64,000 nucleotides of DNA from Copromyces sp. CBS 386.78 (GCA_030685235.1 MU839119.1:248001-312000), one strand, 5' to 3'; shown: positions 9,529-22,471, counted from the stretch's first letter. Numbers and translations are program-made. Notes: a model not told the origin generated them from the sequence alone.

Positions 9529-11354
9529 TCAAGCATCCTCCAAAATCTCTCCCACCATTACCTCCTCCCCATGAGCCCAATACGCATTAATGCACCCACC
9601 AAACTCGCCAAACCGCTCCCTCATCGCCCTCGCGGCCTCACTATCCCCCATCAAATCTTCCGCTCTAACAGCCTTGCACTTCGGAAACGCCATCTCTCGA
9701 TGAATAACCGTGCTTCCGTCATTAAATGCCTTGGTGATTTCATTGAACCTGGCGCGAGAGAGTTTGCCCACTGGACAGTGCGGCGAGTTGCACGGCGTCG
9801 TCGACTCCCTGCGGGAGAGGTAAGCGGCGAAAGAGCTTAGCTCTTTTAGGGATAGGGGGCCTGAAGAGTCGGCGGGTTGATTATTCGCGTTGTTGGAATA
9901 GTCGCCACCGCCATGGTTGGAAGCTCCGGCTTCGGCAAGGCCAGATCGTGAGACATTGGAAGGCGGGTAAAAAGACGGAATGGATGCTGGCGGAGAGGGA
10001 GTAGCCGAGGGAGAGGATGAGAAAGGTGAGGAAGTGCGTAGTCGGTGCTTCCAGCACTTGGGCAGAGCGCAGACGCGGGGACGGGAGAGGAGGTTAAGAA
10101 GAGCCGTGTCAAGAGGAAGAGGGAGGATTTCCGGGGTAAAGTTGTTTATGTAATCCCAGATTGATGGGTTCTGGGGCTTCGTAAAGTCTCCGGTCCTGTC
10201 GCTGTTGTTCATTCTGTTGGCGCGGCCGTCATTCCGTTGATTGCCGTTATTGCCACGGTTGATGGCCGCTGCGGTCGGGCGCTCACGAAGAGGAAGAGGA
10301 AGTTGACCGGGCGCGAGGTTGGCGGAAGGTTGTTGGCCTTGAACTGGGGCGTGGGTGAGCGGGAGCTCGGGAATAGAAGGTAGACGAGGAGGAAGAGGAG
10401 GGAGGGGTTGCGGACGGCGGAGTGGCGAGGAAGCGGCGTCTCTGACCGGAGCGCCAGGGAGAGGAAGCTGTGGGAAGGGTTGAACGGCGGCCGGCGCGGA
10501 TGCTTGACGGGCACGTCGGCGGGCTGCGAGGGAAGGGCGGCGACGGCGCGGGGAAATGTTGACGGCTTGAGCGATTGGAACACCAAGCTGAGGAGCGGCG
10601 GGTGCAGCAGCAGGTCCGGGCGCGGCAGGCAAGGGACCGGCAGGAGGACCGGCAGCGATGGCAGGCTGAACCACAGGAGCGGGCGCAGCTTGTTGGACCG
10701 GGCCTTGCTGGGCTTGCTGAAGTTGCTGAGCTTGCTGCACCGCTTGCCATCCAGGCTGAGGCGCACGCCTAACAACGACGGCCGCCCACTTGCACCGTCT
10801 ATTACGGTGCTCTTTGTCCGTGGGGACCCTCTTCCTGCCAAATTCTGCGAATGTTCCGTTTCTTTGGTCGTACAAGAGGGTCTTCCGATGCTTCGCCTGC
10901 AATTACTTGTTAGACCTCATTCCGGGTTGGTGAACCCAAATAACGGGCGCCAATGTGGTATGGAAAATGAGCACGTACTCGAAAGTGACTTCCCACTTGA
11001 TGGAGATGCTCGCACGCCTTGTGACAACCCAAGACGGGGCATCTGAACGGTTTCACCTGATTCCAATTGGGCTGGTAGCCCTCCGGAAACAAGCCTCCGT
11101 TGCCTGGGTAGGAGACCTCTGTGCCGTGCTCTGTCGTTCCGGTTAGTGATGACGTGGTGGTACGAAGAGAATGGGAGTGACTTACTGTCCAAACCGCACC
11201 ACTCATCATAACGACGAGCCTCTGACTTCAAGACAGTATAACCACCGCGCTTTTGCTGGTTGATGAGCCAGGGCTCCTGCGGCGGGCCGTCGTCTTCCGA
11301 GGCCGAGGAGTCAGATGAAGACGAAGGCGAAGGCTCGCGCCGACGACGGGGCAT
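9529..11354 (-). CDS. Family member C: C2H2 finger / divergent CCN-type domain, lacks the cupin-like tail
   Basis: Proposed exons are complement(9529..10896, 10979..11130, 11186..11354), giving 562 residues. Exon 1 begins M-P-R-R-R-R-E-P-S followed by a Ser/Asp tract and ends R-R-Y-D-E-W-C-G-L-D. Exon 2 contains G-G-L-F-P-E-G-Y and the finger C87-x4-C92-x12-H105; exon 3 starts A-K-H, giving H110. A long Pro/Ala/Gln/Arg-rich disordered linker follows. The central domain begins I-W-D-Y-I-N-N-F-T-P and has C-N-S-P-H-C and F-P-K-C, but its last motif is G-G-C-I-N-A-Y-W rather than C-C-N-x-Y-Y. The protein stops soon after, with no beta-rich C-terminal domain. Splice sites are GTAAGT with a CTAAC branch point and CAG, and GTACGT with CAG. 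It is the most diverged of the tandem trio. Confidence 0.8.
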
Positions 11355-12756
11355 TCTCGATGCTGTAATGTTCCGATGGCGATTAAAAAAAAAGGCAAAT
11401 CGGAGGCAATGCCACCAGGGTTGAGCAATTGGATAGTTCAATGGTGCAATTGAGGGCTGTAGGTTGTTGTGCTGTTGGCCGAGGGATGAAAAGTGGGACA
11501 GAGTTTGCGCCAACACCGGGAGAAAAAGTACTTTGTGCGAATTTTTCGCATCGGGAGGCGGGACATGGAATTCTTCACTCGGGATGGAAGCGTCCTGCCG
11601 GGAACCAACTGTGGCTGGAGGCGTCCGTGCCAGCTGGCAGTAGGGTTTCCAAGCCCATGGAATATGGGATGAAAGGGATTGGAAGATGACTTGTACTCTC
11701 GCCTTCGTGTCGAGGGATGTTAGTACCTTGAGAATCTGAGGGGAAGTGAGGGAAGCATATGCCGGGTTTTCGAGGAGGATATGCGGGACACCGTTGGACA
11801 CGTCGCGGTGAGCATTATGGCCAAATATCCATATCGATCTCCTAAAATGGCCTTCACCACATAGCGTGTCCTCTCAGAGAAAGGAGGCCATGCGCGGCGC
11901 TCCTCTTGTCGATATGCAGAGCAGCCTTGTCCCCGCCGGCGTCTCTCGTCCCAAGGACAAGAGAACTCTCACCGGTCTTGGTGATGTAGAGAAGGGGTGT
12001 AGTTGAGGTATCTGTTCATAGATCGAAGGTAGAGAAGCGCCCTCAAAGATGCCCACCCAAAGATGATACTTGGAAGCATACCATAACGAAAGAGACAGCA
12101 AACAACACCAAGCAAGAAAGGCAAGAGGGTGGAGTGTTGAATATTTGATGACTGAGTGTCAACAGAGTCTTCTAAAGTAAACAGATACCCCTGACGAAGG
12201 ACAAAGCTCGAGTCGCCTAGCCACAACATAGGTAGCAACTTGAACATGGCAGCAAACAAACTCGAAAATGGTTACTGGCCCTTTGATATTCGGACTAGAA
12301 AGTCGTGCACATGCAGCCGGCTTCCGGTTTTGTTCCGGTCAAATCACCACTCGGGGTAGGAAAAGAAACTTGCTGTCGATCCCTAAGTAGCCTGGCGCCG
12401 TTCCGCATTTGCTCAAGTCCTGTCAAGCCATCTGCCATGCGTTAGCTGCTCGCTGGCATCTGAAGGACGTACGTACCTCGTCTATAATTTGTCCGCTTTC
12501 CGTGAGTCCGGTTCCTCCATGCCCAGGCGAACAATCTCCACGAGTAAGTAGCACATCTCACCATCACATCAGCCATGATGGACACCCCCATTACAAGCCC
12601 AACACACCCTCACAGTTTTCGTACAGCAAGAAAAAAAAGAAATGGGTAAGACGTCAGGGGATTCCACACGGCAGAAAAGACAAAGATCTTAGTATAATAA
12701 TAACACATGGTGGTACATCACCTTTCGTATTCTAACAAATCCTCTCTTTCCTTCCC
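11355..12756. other. Intergenic region between gene C and bL27m
   Basis: Promoter side of gene C and 3' side of the ribosomal protein gene. No supported gene, RNA or repeat was seen. Confidence 0.5.
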
Positions 12757-14289
12757 TTACTCCTTCTTCTCGGTCTTGGAGTCCTTCTTGGACTCAGCAG
12801 CCTTCTTCTCCTCAACCTTGGGCTTGCTCTCCTTCTTGGCCTCGGGAGCCTTGGGCTTCTCAGCCTTCTTCTCCTCAACCTTGGGCTTGCTCTCCTTCTT
12901 GGCCTCAGGAGCCTTGGGCTTCTCAGCCTTCTTCTCCTCGGCCTTAGGGGCAGCCTTCTTCTCCTCAACCTTGGGGGCAGCAGGCTTCTCAGCCTTCACG
13001 TCCTTCTTCTCAGCAGCAGGCTTCTTCTCGGCCTTCTCAGCAGCACCACCCTCCTTAGCCTCCCTAGCCTTCTTGGCCTCCCTCTGCTTCGCCAAAAACT
13101 CCTTCCTCTGCACCAGCCTCTGCTCCCTCTTCTCGCGCACACGTCTCCTGTACTCCTCGCGTCTGTCGGCCTTGGCCAACTTGCGCTCCTTGATGCCGAG
13201 CAAGAAAGTGCTTCTTCTCCTCCTGCGCGCGCGGAACTTGGCCTTTCTGCTGCCGACCTTCTCGGTACCGGGCACGGAACCGGGGTCGCCAATCAAGCGA
13301 CCAATCTCCCAGTTGGTCTCGCGGTAGCTGTAGTTGTTCATCAACCGCAGGACGCGCGTGCCGCGGCGCGCGAGCATCTTTTGCTGCTGCAGCTTGCGCA
13401 GGGCCGATTGTCGCGCGTTGTACTCGGCGCGGGCGGCGAGCTTTTCCTTGATGAGCTCGGCGATGACTGAGTTACCGCCGTTGTTGTTCGAGGAGGCGGA
13501 GATGGTACGGGAGGTGGCAGGGACGGCAGCGGCGCCGGAGGCTGTTACGCGGGCGCCCTTGCCCTTGACTGCCTTTCCGGCGGCGGCGGGGGTCGTCGTG
13601 GTCACTGCTGGTGGGGGGATCTCGATGCTCTCGGTACGGGTGACCCAGAGGGGCAGGCCGGAGGCGGACATGGTGGGCTTCTCGACCTCTTCGACCCTGC
13701 GGGGCACGGCGACCAGGCCCAGCTTGCGCTTGCGCGGGGCGTCCTGGCGGTAGGGGAGCTTGTCGCTGCGGTTGAAGACGACGCCGATGTACTGACGGTC
13801 CGGGTGGCGTTGGGGGTCACGGTAGTACTTGACGTAACCGGCGACGGCGGCGTGGATGGTGTGGTCGCGGCCCATGATGGTGTTCTCGCCGGGGTGCCAT
13901 AGTGTGCCGCGCTGCTTGTAGATGATGTTGCCGGGGATTACATACTGGTCTTTTCTATAGGGTCAGCGATGGTGGGCAATACAATAAGCAATGCGCGCAA
14001 GCCTTGTTGTATGAACTCAAAACATACCACCCGTCTTCTTTGCGCCGAGCTTCTTGGGAATCGTCTTCTTGGCCGTCAGCTTGTAAGCACCCTGGGCCTT
14101 GACACTGGCATAACGGCGACCCTGGACGGCAACATTGCTACTTGTTGGGCCGATGCGGAGGTGGGCGAACTGGTCGGAGAGAAGGGCTGTCGCGGAGACG
14201 GAGGAGTGGGTGGTGGGTAACCGGCAGACGGAGTGGCAGCTGTTGGCAGCAGCCCTCGTCAAAGGCTGCCGCAGCTGTGCTAGATGCAT
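12757..14289 (-). CDS. MRP7: Mitochondrial large-subunit ribosomal protein bL27m
   Basis: Exons complement(12757..13949, 14028..14289) encode 484 residues. The N-terminus is Arg/Ser-rich without acids, as expected of a mitochondrial presequence. The L27 core follows: [10 protein letters not shown], then across the intron [22 protein letters not shown] and G-R-D-H-T, the conserved segments of bacterial L27 near the peptidyl-transferase centre. The intron is phase 1, with donor GTATGT; the acceptor that keeps the frame is AAAAG, a few bases beyond an earlier TATAG. After the core comes the long fungal extension, then a C-terminal Lys/Ala/Glu/Pro tract with two near-identical copies of a unit including [12 protein letters not shown]. 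The yeast counterpart is MRP7. It is divergent from the LCL2-like gene. Confidence 0.92.
12780..12960 (-). repeat. In-frame tandem repeat in the bL27m C-terminal tail
   Basis: Two near-identical 60-70 nt units encode Lys/Glu/Pro/Ala-rich peptide with the shared core [10 protein letters not shown]. Copy number may vary between strains. Confidence 0.6.
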
Positions 14290-15001
14290 TGTGATTGTTG
14301 TTGTTGTTTTGTATACACTCGTCGTCGTCTTCGGTCCGAGGCAATCGTCGTAGTCGTCGTCCAGTCCAATAGTCGTCCCGGGACTGAAAAGATCGAAGAC
14401 ACCACACACGGAGGGGGGGGCGACCGGGGGCGGAGTGTGGGTGGTCGGGTGTGGGTGCGGTCGGAGGACGGAGGGACCGAGGGAGGAGGGGGAGGGGACC
14501 TGCGGGCGGAGCGGACGGAGGAAGGGTTGCCAATGTCCGCACGACGCGCGGGAGTGGAAGCGAAAACCAAACTCAAAAATCGGGCGGGTCCATTCAGTCC
14601 ACAAGCCGTGCCGTCGTCCAGGTGTGCGAAGCGACCGAAAAAATGCCCCACTCAAAAGTTGAGAGAGCCGCGAGCCGTGGAGCCAAGACTCGAGGGAATG
14701 GAAGCGCATTGACCACTCGCTTTGTGCTTATGCATTCCCTTCTTAACCACATAGGCTGACTGCCAAGCACCAGGTTCGATAAGATAAGATAAGATAGCAA
14801 GACAGTTTGAACGACAAGTTGGCCAGCAAGGCCCTTGCAGTGGACACGCCCATAGAGGTAGCTTCCAGCAACCACAGCACTGTTTCCATCGTCGCATCGC
14901 CATCGTCACCGCATCGGCAGCTGTGTAATTTAACAGCTTTGTTCAAATTCACAACAACACCACACCACACGACAACCGTTCCAGGTTCCTCCAACGTCAC
15001 G
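14290..15001. promoter_or_regulatory. Divergent promoter region, bL27m / LCL2-like gene
   Basis: A 712-bp gap separates the two divergent ATGs. It includes G-rich and C-rich stretches around 14410-14520 and a short (gataa)n-like run near 14780. No TATA box stands out. It presumably holds both promoters. Confidence 0.5.
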
Positions 15002-15541
15002 ATGCGCACCTTAACCTTTCTCCTAACCCTCTTCCTAACCCTCGCCTCCCCCATAGCCGCTCAATTCGGCTCCTTCTTCGACCAAATGTTTGGCGGACAC
15101 GGACACGGACACGGAGGACACCACCAACAACAACAGCACGGGGGCCATCAAGGTCACGGCCAACAACAGCATCCAAACGTACCTAGCGACCCGTCGATTT
15201 ACCAGGCGAATTACCACCGGGCGTCTTGCGACAAGTATTTGTGTCCTGATACGTTGGGTATGTTTCTTTCTTTCTTTCTTTTCTTCTCCCCTTCTTTGGG
15301 TTGGGGTATGAAGATGATGCATGGGAAGGGCAATCAATGGAAGAGGATAAGCTTAGGCTGACGGGGATAACAATCAACAACAGCATGCGTCCACTACCCA
15401 CACCACTGCCCTTGCCCGTGGCCGTCGCACGAAGACAAGGTTGAACTTGCCGAGGGACAGAGGATTTGTGTCTCGAGAGGAGGATTCAAGGCCGGAGAGG
15501 CGGCGAGAAAGATTGAATTGGCTCGGAAGGGGTTGCTCTGA
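15002..15541 (+). CDS. LCL2: LCL2-like secretory protein (long chronological lifespan protein 2)
   Basis: Exons 15002..15257 and 15384..15541 encode 137 residues. The ATG follows GTCACG. A clear signal peptide ([12 protein letters not shown]) ends near A-A-Q, with [10 protein letters not shown] after it. A His/Gly/Gln-rich stretch precedes a conserved cysteine region: [10 protein letters not shown], then across the intron [14 protein letters not shown], and later R-I-C-V-S-R-G-G-F. This order matches the fungal LCL2 family, thought to act in ER-associated degradation. The intron is phase 1, donor GTATGT and acceptor CAACAG. The His/Gly/Gln stretch is low complexity and probably variable. Confidence 0.87.
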
Positions 15542-16348
15542 TCTGGCTTCTGGTCGAGCAACTGTCAGGAAACATGCTGTAAGAGGAGGACGAGCATTGC
15601 TTTGCTTGGGATTTTGCGTTACCTACATCTAGACTTAGTCTACATATCACCATGACAACCGAGACAAAGAACTTCTGGATGCTTGATTTCTTGGGATTAA
15701 CCTCTGTGTAACGACACTCAAGTGCCTGCCATAAACATGTGTCCACCCATGATATACCTATCATAACCTGTCGGAAGAACCAAAGAGAAAAGAACAAGAG
15801 GAGAATGGTAACAGGCTGCGTGTGCATTCTTATTCTTGAGTTGTGTGTTTTGATGTCAAAAATGGGGGGAAAACCTTCATATCCATAGGTACGAGTTCGT
15901 AACAAAGAGAACAGAAGAAAGAAACACATTGATGCTTCGCTACCATGAAATTCGAAATGCAGACAGGACGCCAAATCAGATCGGCCGCGAGCCGACTGAT
16001 ACAAGGTATACCATACCATCCATCACCAACCCTTCCCTTCCTTCAAAGATAACATAGGGACCGTCCAGTCATCACAACCATATACATGAAACGTTCCAGA
16101 AACCAAAGTAAACCTCCGTCACGTCCTTTCTCTTACCCCGTCGCACCCGTGTAGTTATATCGCCCTCGTCCTCGACTATCACAATTTTAGCAATGCAATC
16201 CATCGGAACCTCTTAGCCTCCATGTCCATCTTCTCTATTGCCAAAGTCGCGTCATCGACATTGTCGGACCATCATCAGGTCCGAACCGAAAGCTTCAAGC
16301 ACCCGATACGCGAGACAGAACTGCGACTCCCGTCCTCTGGGCCCCCTC
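15542..16348. other. Convergent 3' region between LCL2-like and inhibitor-2 genes
   Basis: The flanking genes converge on this gap, so it should hold both 3' UTRs. No other supported element was seen. Confidence 0.5.
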
Positions 16349-17362
16349 CTAAGACGATCCATTGGATCTTGTCGGAAGAGCCGGCACCTCAGGGGTCTCC
16401 TCATCATCATCCTCCTCGTCCTCATCCTCCAGATCCTCAGGGTGGCCAAGTAGCGACGCCACGCTCTTCATCTCGTAGTGCTTCTTGCGCATCTCCTCAA
16501 ACCTGCGATGCTTCTCCCTCTCCTCAGCGTTCATGCCAGCAAGTTCATCATCGGGATCATGTCCGCTGCCGTTGCTGTTGACGTGCACAGCTCTGGGACG
16601 CTTGGGAGAACCACCATCTTCCGAGGGCGCAGTGGCGGCCTGACCAAAGGGGAAGCCGCCGTCGGGCACCGCCTCCTCAGGCTCGCCGAGCGACAGGCCG
16701 GGGATCTCGTCGTCCATGTTGCCGTGCCTGCGCTTGTTATGCTTAGGAAGAGGCGACAGGCCGTCCACGCGATCCAAGTCGATCTTGTTATGGTCGATGG
16801 CTTCGGGGACTTCCTCGTCGTCGTCCGATGGGTCCTCGGCGGGGTCGTAATGCTTGGCGTAGGGAGTCTTGGGCTCATCGATCTTCATGGTGCTGGAGCG
16901 CTCCTGCTCGGTGAGGTAGAGGTTCGCCTCGTCCCATTTGAGGCGCTGGCCTTGTTCGCTGGAGTCTTCGTCGCCGTGGTGGCTGGGCGTTGTCGAGCGG
17001 CGGGAACCGCTGAGGCCGGGGCGCGAGCCGGCGGCGGATGATGAGCGGCGGTGGCCGGCGTTGATCTGGGTGTTCATGATGGTGATCTCCTTGGCCTCCT
17101 TTGCCGAGGAGGGCATGTGGATGAGTGGCGGGGGATGGGCGGCGTCATGGTGGTGCTGGATTTCGAGGGGGGAAGTAGGGCCCGCGGGCGGAGAGCCACG
17201 GTACGAGTTCTTGAGAATGCCTGGAGATATGAAACATTTGTTAGCAATCGAATCTTGATGATAGTGTAGGTATGGAGGGGGCTGGCTCAACATACCCTTT
17301 GGCCGTGGGACCGTGGGAGGCGGCGGGGAGTGTATAGGTGACGTTTCCATGGCGGTTGACAT
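16349..17362 (-). CDS. GLC8: Protein phosphatase inhibitor 2 (IPP-2 / Glc8 family)
   Basis: Exons complement(16349..17220, 17296..17362) encode 312 residues. Splicing (donor GTATGT, acceptor CTCCAG, phase 1) creates the diagnostic K22-G-I-L-K-N at the N-terminus, the first PP1-contact motif of inhibitor 2. Further on, [10 protein letters not shown] and [10 protein letters not shown] are family hallmarks; the threonine in K-T-P-Y is the site phosphorylated by GSK3-type or cyclin-dependent kinases in other species. A second helical region, [14 protein letters not shown], corresponds to the segment that lies over the PP1 active site. The tail is acidic. It is longer than the roughly 200-residue animal protein because of disordered inserts. 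The first ATG of the exon is used. Confidence 0.93.
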   Translation of the reverse strand: MSTAMETSPIHSPPPPTVPRPKGMLSQPPPYLHYHQDSIANKCFISPGILKNSYRGSPPAGPTSPLEIQHHHDAAHPPPLIHMPSSAKEAKEITIMNTQINAGHRRSSSAAGSRPGLSGSRRSTTPSHHGDEDSSEQGQRLKWDEANLYLTEQERSSTMKIDEPKTPYAKHYDPAEDPSDDDEEVPEAIDHNKIDLDRVDGLSPLPKHNKRRHGNMDDEIPGLSLGEPEEAVPDGGFPFGQAATAPSEDGGSPKRPRAVHVNSNGSGHDPDDELAGMNAEEREKHRRFEEMRKKHYEMKSVASLLGHPEDLEDEDEEDDDEETPEVPALPTRSNGSS

Positions 17363-19052
17363 GTTTGGAAACAAGCTGCGTGTATGTGTGTCGATGATGA
17401 AGTGCGATCAAGAAAGGTATCGAGCAAAATGTCGGCCGAAGGAGGTGTAGATAAGGCGCGCGCGCAAAGAAAGTTAAGCTGCGGTTTTGTCTTGTTGGTA
17501 GGTGAGATTGTTGGATTTGGTCGGTGGATAGTGTTGGAGCAACAGCGACGAGAGAAGGGTGGAGTGACTTTCTGGGTCTGTCCCAGATGATTGAAGACAG
17601 TGGGGTCACTGGATTAGCCTGGAATGGATTGGACCTGAGCCTTTGGTTTGGTGGTTATGGGCGGGGCGGCGATCACTGTCTTGGTGGGCTTGTTTGGTCT
17701 GTTTGGTGGGATGTGGAAGCCAAGAGAAAACAACGTCGCGATCACGTTATGAACAAGATATCGACAAGAAACTAATAACAAACAATCGGGTTGTTGTAAG
17801 GAAACCGGCGGATTCCAGGCAGATGGTGGATCGACTCAACGCTCTTTATGAGTCGTGTTGGGAGGCCCTTCAAGACTCCGGTTGCGGATCGGTGCTAACA
17901 AGTCTGAGACTCGTTGTCCACTGTAAATGCTGCCCTCAGTTAGGTGATCTTATCGCTAAGACGAGCAATCCCAAAGGCCGGCTATTCGCGCAAAGAAATG
18001 AGGGGTTGAGCCCGGATTTGCGACCTAAAATATCCTGATATATCAGATGATGGATTGTCTTCTGCTGTGCCGGGATCGTGTGTCTAATTTCTTTTCCAAA
18101 ATACGATGGGTCGAATTCCACAAATGGCCTGTGACTGACTGTCGAACAAACAGAAATCCGGGGTTGAAGTTGAAGGGTCCGGGTCTGCCCTGTTAACCGC
18201 TTGGCGGGGTGAGGTACTTCGGCCGCATGCCAGATGACGTGCGCTCTCCTGCCAACTGTCGCAATGACAGAAGTATCCCGTCAAGCAGAATGTTAAAGAC
18301 GCCGTAAGGGACCTGTGGTCATTACATCATCGTGCCTTCAACCTCTACCCCTTGTCCTTTGTCTCCCATTTCCATCGCATTTTCCCGGGAAAGAGCTCAG
18401 GGCAGTGTTAGGCAAGTCATGGATTGCTTCGCGACATTAAACTTTATAGATTACTCGTTCAGAGCGCATGTCATAGTATACATGGCGTCTGCCAATTTTT
18501 CTTTTCCGTCCCAAGTCCATGAAAGTCGTGATGCTCATAATGGCATGAAATGGACCTTATAGTCACCTTGTGTCCCCTCCGTATCATAATCCCATCTGGC
18601 CATATACATGATCCAAAACATCGTCGCCCACATTCCCATAAGCTCGTTCTATAATTAGTATGTGTCCCCCAAGTTGGACGAGTGTATCCAAAAACTTGGT
18701 CGTTACTCTAGCCCCATATCCAGTGCCCATTGGTTTTCTGGTACCTCGGCGTGACAACATCGGTCGTAGCTATGTGCAGTAATCGCGCTGGTTCAGCTCA
18801 CCCTTTCCAAGTTGTCGCACTTTCCCGCGTAGAGCAAAGTGGTAGAGCCAAAACAAGACGCCCCCGTCAGCCTCGTTAGATCCCGCATCCCGTAAATGCT
18901 GCTGTTTCCCAAGTCGCCGACTCATTGACTCTCCCAACTCATCGAGTGGGCGCCCGATCGGTCCGGTTGACCACGGCCCCAAGAAACGACGCTCCTATCC
19001 GACTCCGATACCGTATCCGCAACGCTTATGCGGTATCCCATGTTTGCGCCCT
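17363..19052. other. Intergenic region, inhibitor-2 promoter and permease 3' side
   Basis: About 1.7 kb with no supported coding region or RNA. The frames that open here are short and have no splice or homology support. Confidence 0.5.
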
Positions 19053-21189
19053 TTATACCGCACGGCCACTAGCCTTGCTGTCAATCTTTGACATGTCCAT
19101 GCCCTTCTCGTACTGGTGCAGTACCGAGCTATCAAGAGAAGCAGCCTCATCACCAAAAACGTCCACCTTGGTCTCAGCAAACTTGCGCGCACTGATGCCC
19201 TTTGAGAAGAGGAGGTCGAGCTCGGCGAAGGTGCGGCCCGTGGGTTCGGGGACGCGGAAGTAGACGTAAATGATGCAGAGGAAGCAGATGCCGGCCCAGA
19301 AGAAACCGGTAAAGTTGGACCAGTCCCAGGCGCCGGGGTTGAGCATGTAGGGGGTGAGGACGGCAGTGATGATGCCAACGATGATGCTGTGCATTGTTAG
19401 TGTGAACCATCTGAGAAAGGGGTTCCGGGGATGAGGAACTTACTAGAGCACACGACCAAGAGCGATAGTCTTCATCTGTAGTCTCCTAGTCGAAATCTCA
19501 CCGACAAGCGAGTAACAGACAGTTCCAACCGTCAACTGGTACACCAACGCCCAACCAAGCATGATACTGCCCGTCGCGATCGAGGCCTCCCTGTTATGCG
19601 ATTCAGGAACCAGACCAAGGAAACCCAGCACAAAGAGCATGCAGAAAAGACCGCACAGTCCATACAGGTAAAGCGATCTCCGTCCAATGCCGCGGCTCAT
19701 CAGGAACCACGCGCCAAACACGCCTGCCATGTTGATAGCATACTGTCCAAGAGCAAACCCATATGCATCGTCGTCGTTCAAGCCGGCCTGCTTGAGGAAA
19801 TACGTCGAGTAATTTGAGAACGAGTTTCCGCTCAGATTCTGGATTGCCCACACCATGCACACAATCTCGGTTCTCCTGAGATCATGTCCCTTGAAGCAAT
19901 CCCAGTAGGTAGCTCCCTGCGTCGTCTTCTCCTCGAGGGCCGTGGTATGAACCATCATGGCAATGGTCTCGTCCGCATCGAATTGGGTTTCGCGGTTCAG
20001 GCTGGTCAGACGGAGGAGAGACTTCTTGGCGTCATCCAGACGACCCTTGCGGACAAGCCACCAAGGCGACTCGGGTGCGAAAATAATTCCCAAGGCCAGG
20101 GGAACGGGCCACATCCATTGCAGGGCGTAGGGAATCCGGTAGGCCCATTCATCGTCACGCTTGAGCATAGACATGATGACTCCGATGCCAATTTCTTGGC
20201 CTACGCCCCAGCAGAAGTTGACGTAGGTGGTGAGGTAGCCGCGCATGGCGACGGGGCAGACTTCGGAGGCGTAGGTGATGGTGAGGGTTTGGAAGACGCC
20301 CCATGGCTGGGTGGCCGTTAGCCGAAGGGCCGCATATGGTGAAATGAGTGGGTAAACTTACGATACCGCAAAGAATCTCAGCAGCCAACAACGTCTGGAC
20401 ATTTTGCGCCGTAAAGAACAGCGAAGTCCACGCGCAAATTAGCATCAAGCAACCGATGACGGTGTACCGATAACCAAAGCGCTCTGATACATATCCATTG
20501 ATGAGAAGACCGATGAGCTCTCCCACGTTGGCGCCCTACGAGACTGGTCAGCATCGTTCGTTCAAAGCACTCAGGGTCCATCTCGCACGGCTCATGCTGC
20601 AAGCCCTCCCCCACGGATTTTCTCACGACCGGGAACCAAACCCGGACCCGATGCAACGGCACTGGGAGTGGGATCGTGGGAAGCGGCTCACGGCACAGAC
20701 ATATCAGATCGCTGCACTTTGGATAGCACTCACGTTACTTAGACCAGCCTGCCACCGAGCGGGAACTTCCCAGTGGCCTGGTGATATCTCCTCGCCGTAC
20801 TTGCGGGCAAATTGAGGGAAGGCGTCTGTTTTTTGTTAGCAATGGAAAATCCATCATGTGAAGCAACTTGTCACATGTGAAAAGAGAAGCAAGAGCTCAC
20901 AAAAATTGTTGATCAAGCAAACATCATAGCCTTCCATGACAATGCACGTCGAGATGAGCATGCTCCACGCAATCGCCTTTGGGTACAGCTTGATGCCCTG
21001 CAACAGCGTCATCTTTTGCTCCTTGTCTGTTGCTGTTTTGGCGTTTTGAATGATCCGGTCCGCGGTCTCGGTGCGTCGGACCTCCTCCGAGTCGTGGAGG
21101 CTATCATGCTGAAGACCTTTGGAATCGCTGAATACAATGTCGTCGTTGGATGCCGTGTTGGCTGTGTCCCGGTGGTCGGGTGAAGCCAT
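19053..21189 (-). CDS. MFS sugar transporter, alpha-glucoside (maltose) permease type
   Basis: Five exons, complement(19053..19386, 19444..20306, 20362..20535, 20734..20825, 20901..21189), encode 583 residues. All four introns keep the frame with GT...AG ends and CTAAC-like branch points. The order of motifs fits a 12-helix sugar porter: a hydrophilic N-terminus, E-G-Y-D in the first helix region, G-E-L-I-G-L-L-I-N-G-Y with R-F-G-Y-R, P-E-S-P-W-W-L-V-R-K-G-R after helix 6, and P-E-P-T-G-R-T-F-A-E-L-D after helix 12. The segment N-L-S-G-N-S-F-S-N-Y-S-T-Y-F is characteristic of fungal alpha-glucoside:proton symporters. The protein should sit in the plasma membrane and import maltose-like sugars; the substrate is inferred from the subfamily. 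No maltase or regulator lies next to it. Confidence 0.9.
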
Positions 21190-22471
21190 GTTTGCGGTTT
21201 TGGATTTGCGTTGCCCCCTTTTTTTGATGTTGTCGTATGGAGGCTGTCGGCCTGTCGCTACGCCGCTTGGATGTTCCTTTCAAAGTACCAGACCGACGGA
21301 CGGTCAAATGTTCACCGTGACCTTTGCGATGCGGCTAAACAGATCAAATGGACACCGGTTGTTGTCGTGGTAAAGCCGCAGAGGTAGAAGAATGCCCAAA
21401 TGAATGGGATCCGACAATAGGTGAAGAGACGGGCGTGAATATGAACCACACAACCTCAACCGTGATGCAGTGATCTAGATGGTTGACCGTTGAAGGAATT
21501 CCAGGAGAGAAGGACATGACCGGACGCTAGAATTTAGGAGGCGGGAAAGAACAACAGATGGAGCATGGGGGAGCAGTCCAGAGGCCGGCACGACTCCATC
21601 GTAGTGTAGTTTTTGGATTTGAGATGCATGGATCGATCCGTTCTTTTCCTTTCTCCAGATTTCAGCGGTTCCCGGCCACCGGCCACCACCACCCAAAGGA
21701 GAAACTTGGTGAGGAACGAAGCCAATGACAGCAGGCCGTTCATCCCAAGCAGTAGTTAGTGTGGAGAGATGGTGGGGCTAGCGGTTGTTCTAGTGTCGAA
21801 TTGTTCAGTTCGCTGCCGTTACATTCATCCATCTTGGCACAAGTTCCAAAGTGGAATTTGGTGTGCATAAAGGCGGCCGAGGTTCGTGATTCTTTTGGGA
21901 GCCAGAGGGGTTCCAACCGTCCAGGTCATCTTTGCGGACATCGGTGCTGCATTATACCGAAAGCTCTTTCCTCAAGATATGGCAGGTCCCATAACATGCA
22001 ACGTGATATCTGGGAAGGAGCCATCATCATTGCTAGTAGGGCACACATTGGATGGGAAGGAATGATGATGTCGGGGAAAGAGTGAGGGGCAACGGTTAAC
22101 ATTTCCGATGGGGGCTTAACACATAATTAAACACCAGGTCAAAAGGCATGGAAGCTCAGAGATCAAAACAGAAAAGAGAAAATCCAGTTTTCTAGAATGA
22201 CGGCAAAATTCATTTCTTATCACATCTATCTAGGTTTTCTCAGAGAATGGTCGTCCCTTCTTTTCTCTTTTCCCCAATCGTTCTTTTGAAGTTCAGTTGG
22301 TGATGAACTCCAGTTGTGCAGTCTTGTTTGATTGGCTGCAAAGTTGGGACGCACATGATGGCTCGAGCGTTGCATAGGTACCTAGTGAAGAACCCCGCAC
22401 CGACAAGCTTGTGCAAGTCCGATGCGATGAGACCGCCTGTACCTAATTTCTCCAGTTGTTGTTGCTAACAC
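21190..22471. promoter_or_regulatory. Upstream region of the sugar permease
   Basis: About 1.3 kb between the permease ATG and the Harbinger transposon. It presumably holds the permease promoter. No coding region is supported. Confidence 0.45.

Noticed and set aside
10209..10841. Long minus-strand frames overlapping gene C
   Set aside because: They are shadows of gene C in other frames, kept open by its Pro/Ala-rich, GC-rich linker.
14284..14712. Plus-strand frames opposite the bL27m first exon and promoter
   Set aside because: Antisense shadows in G-rich DNA; the minus-strand bL27m reading is clearly real.
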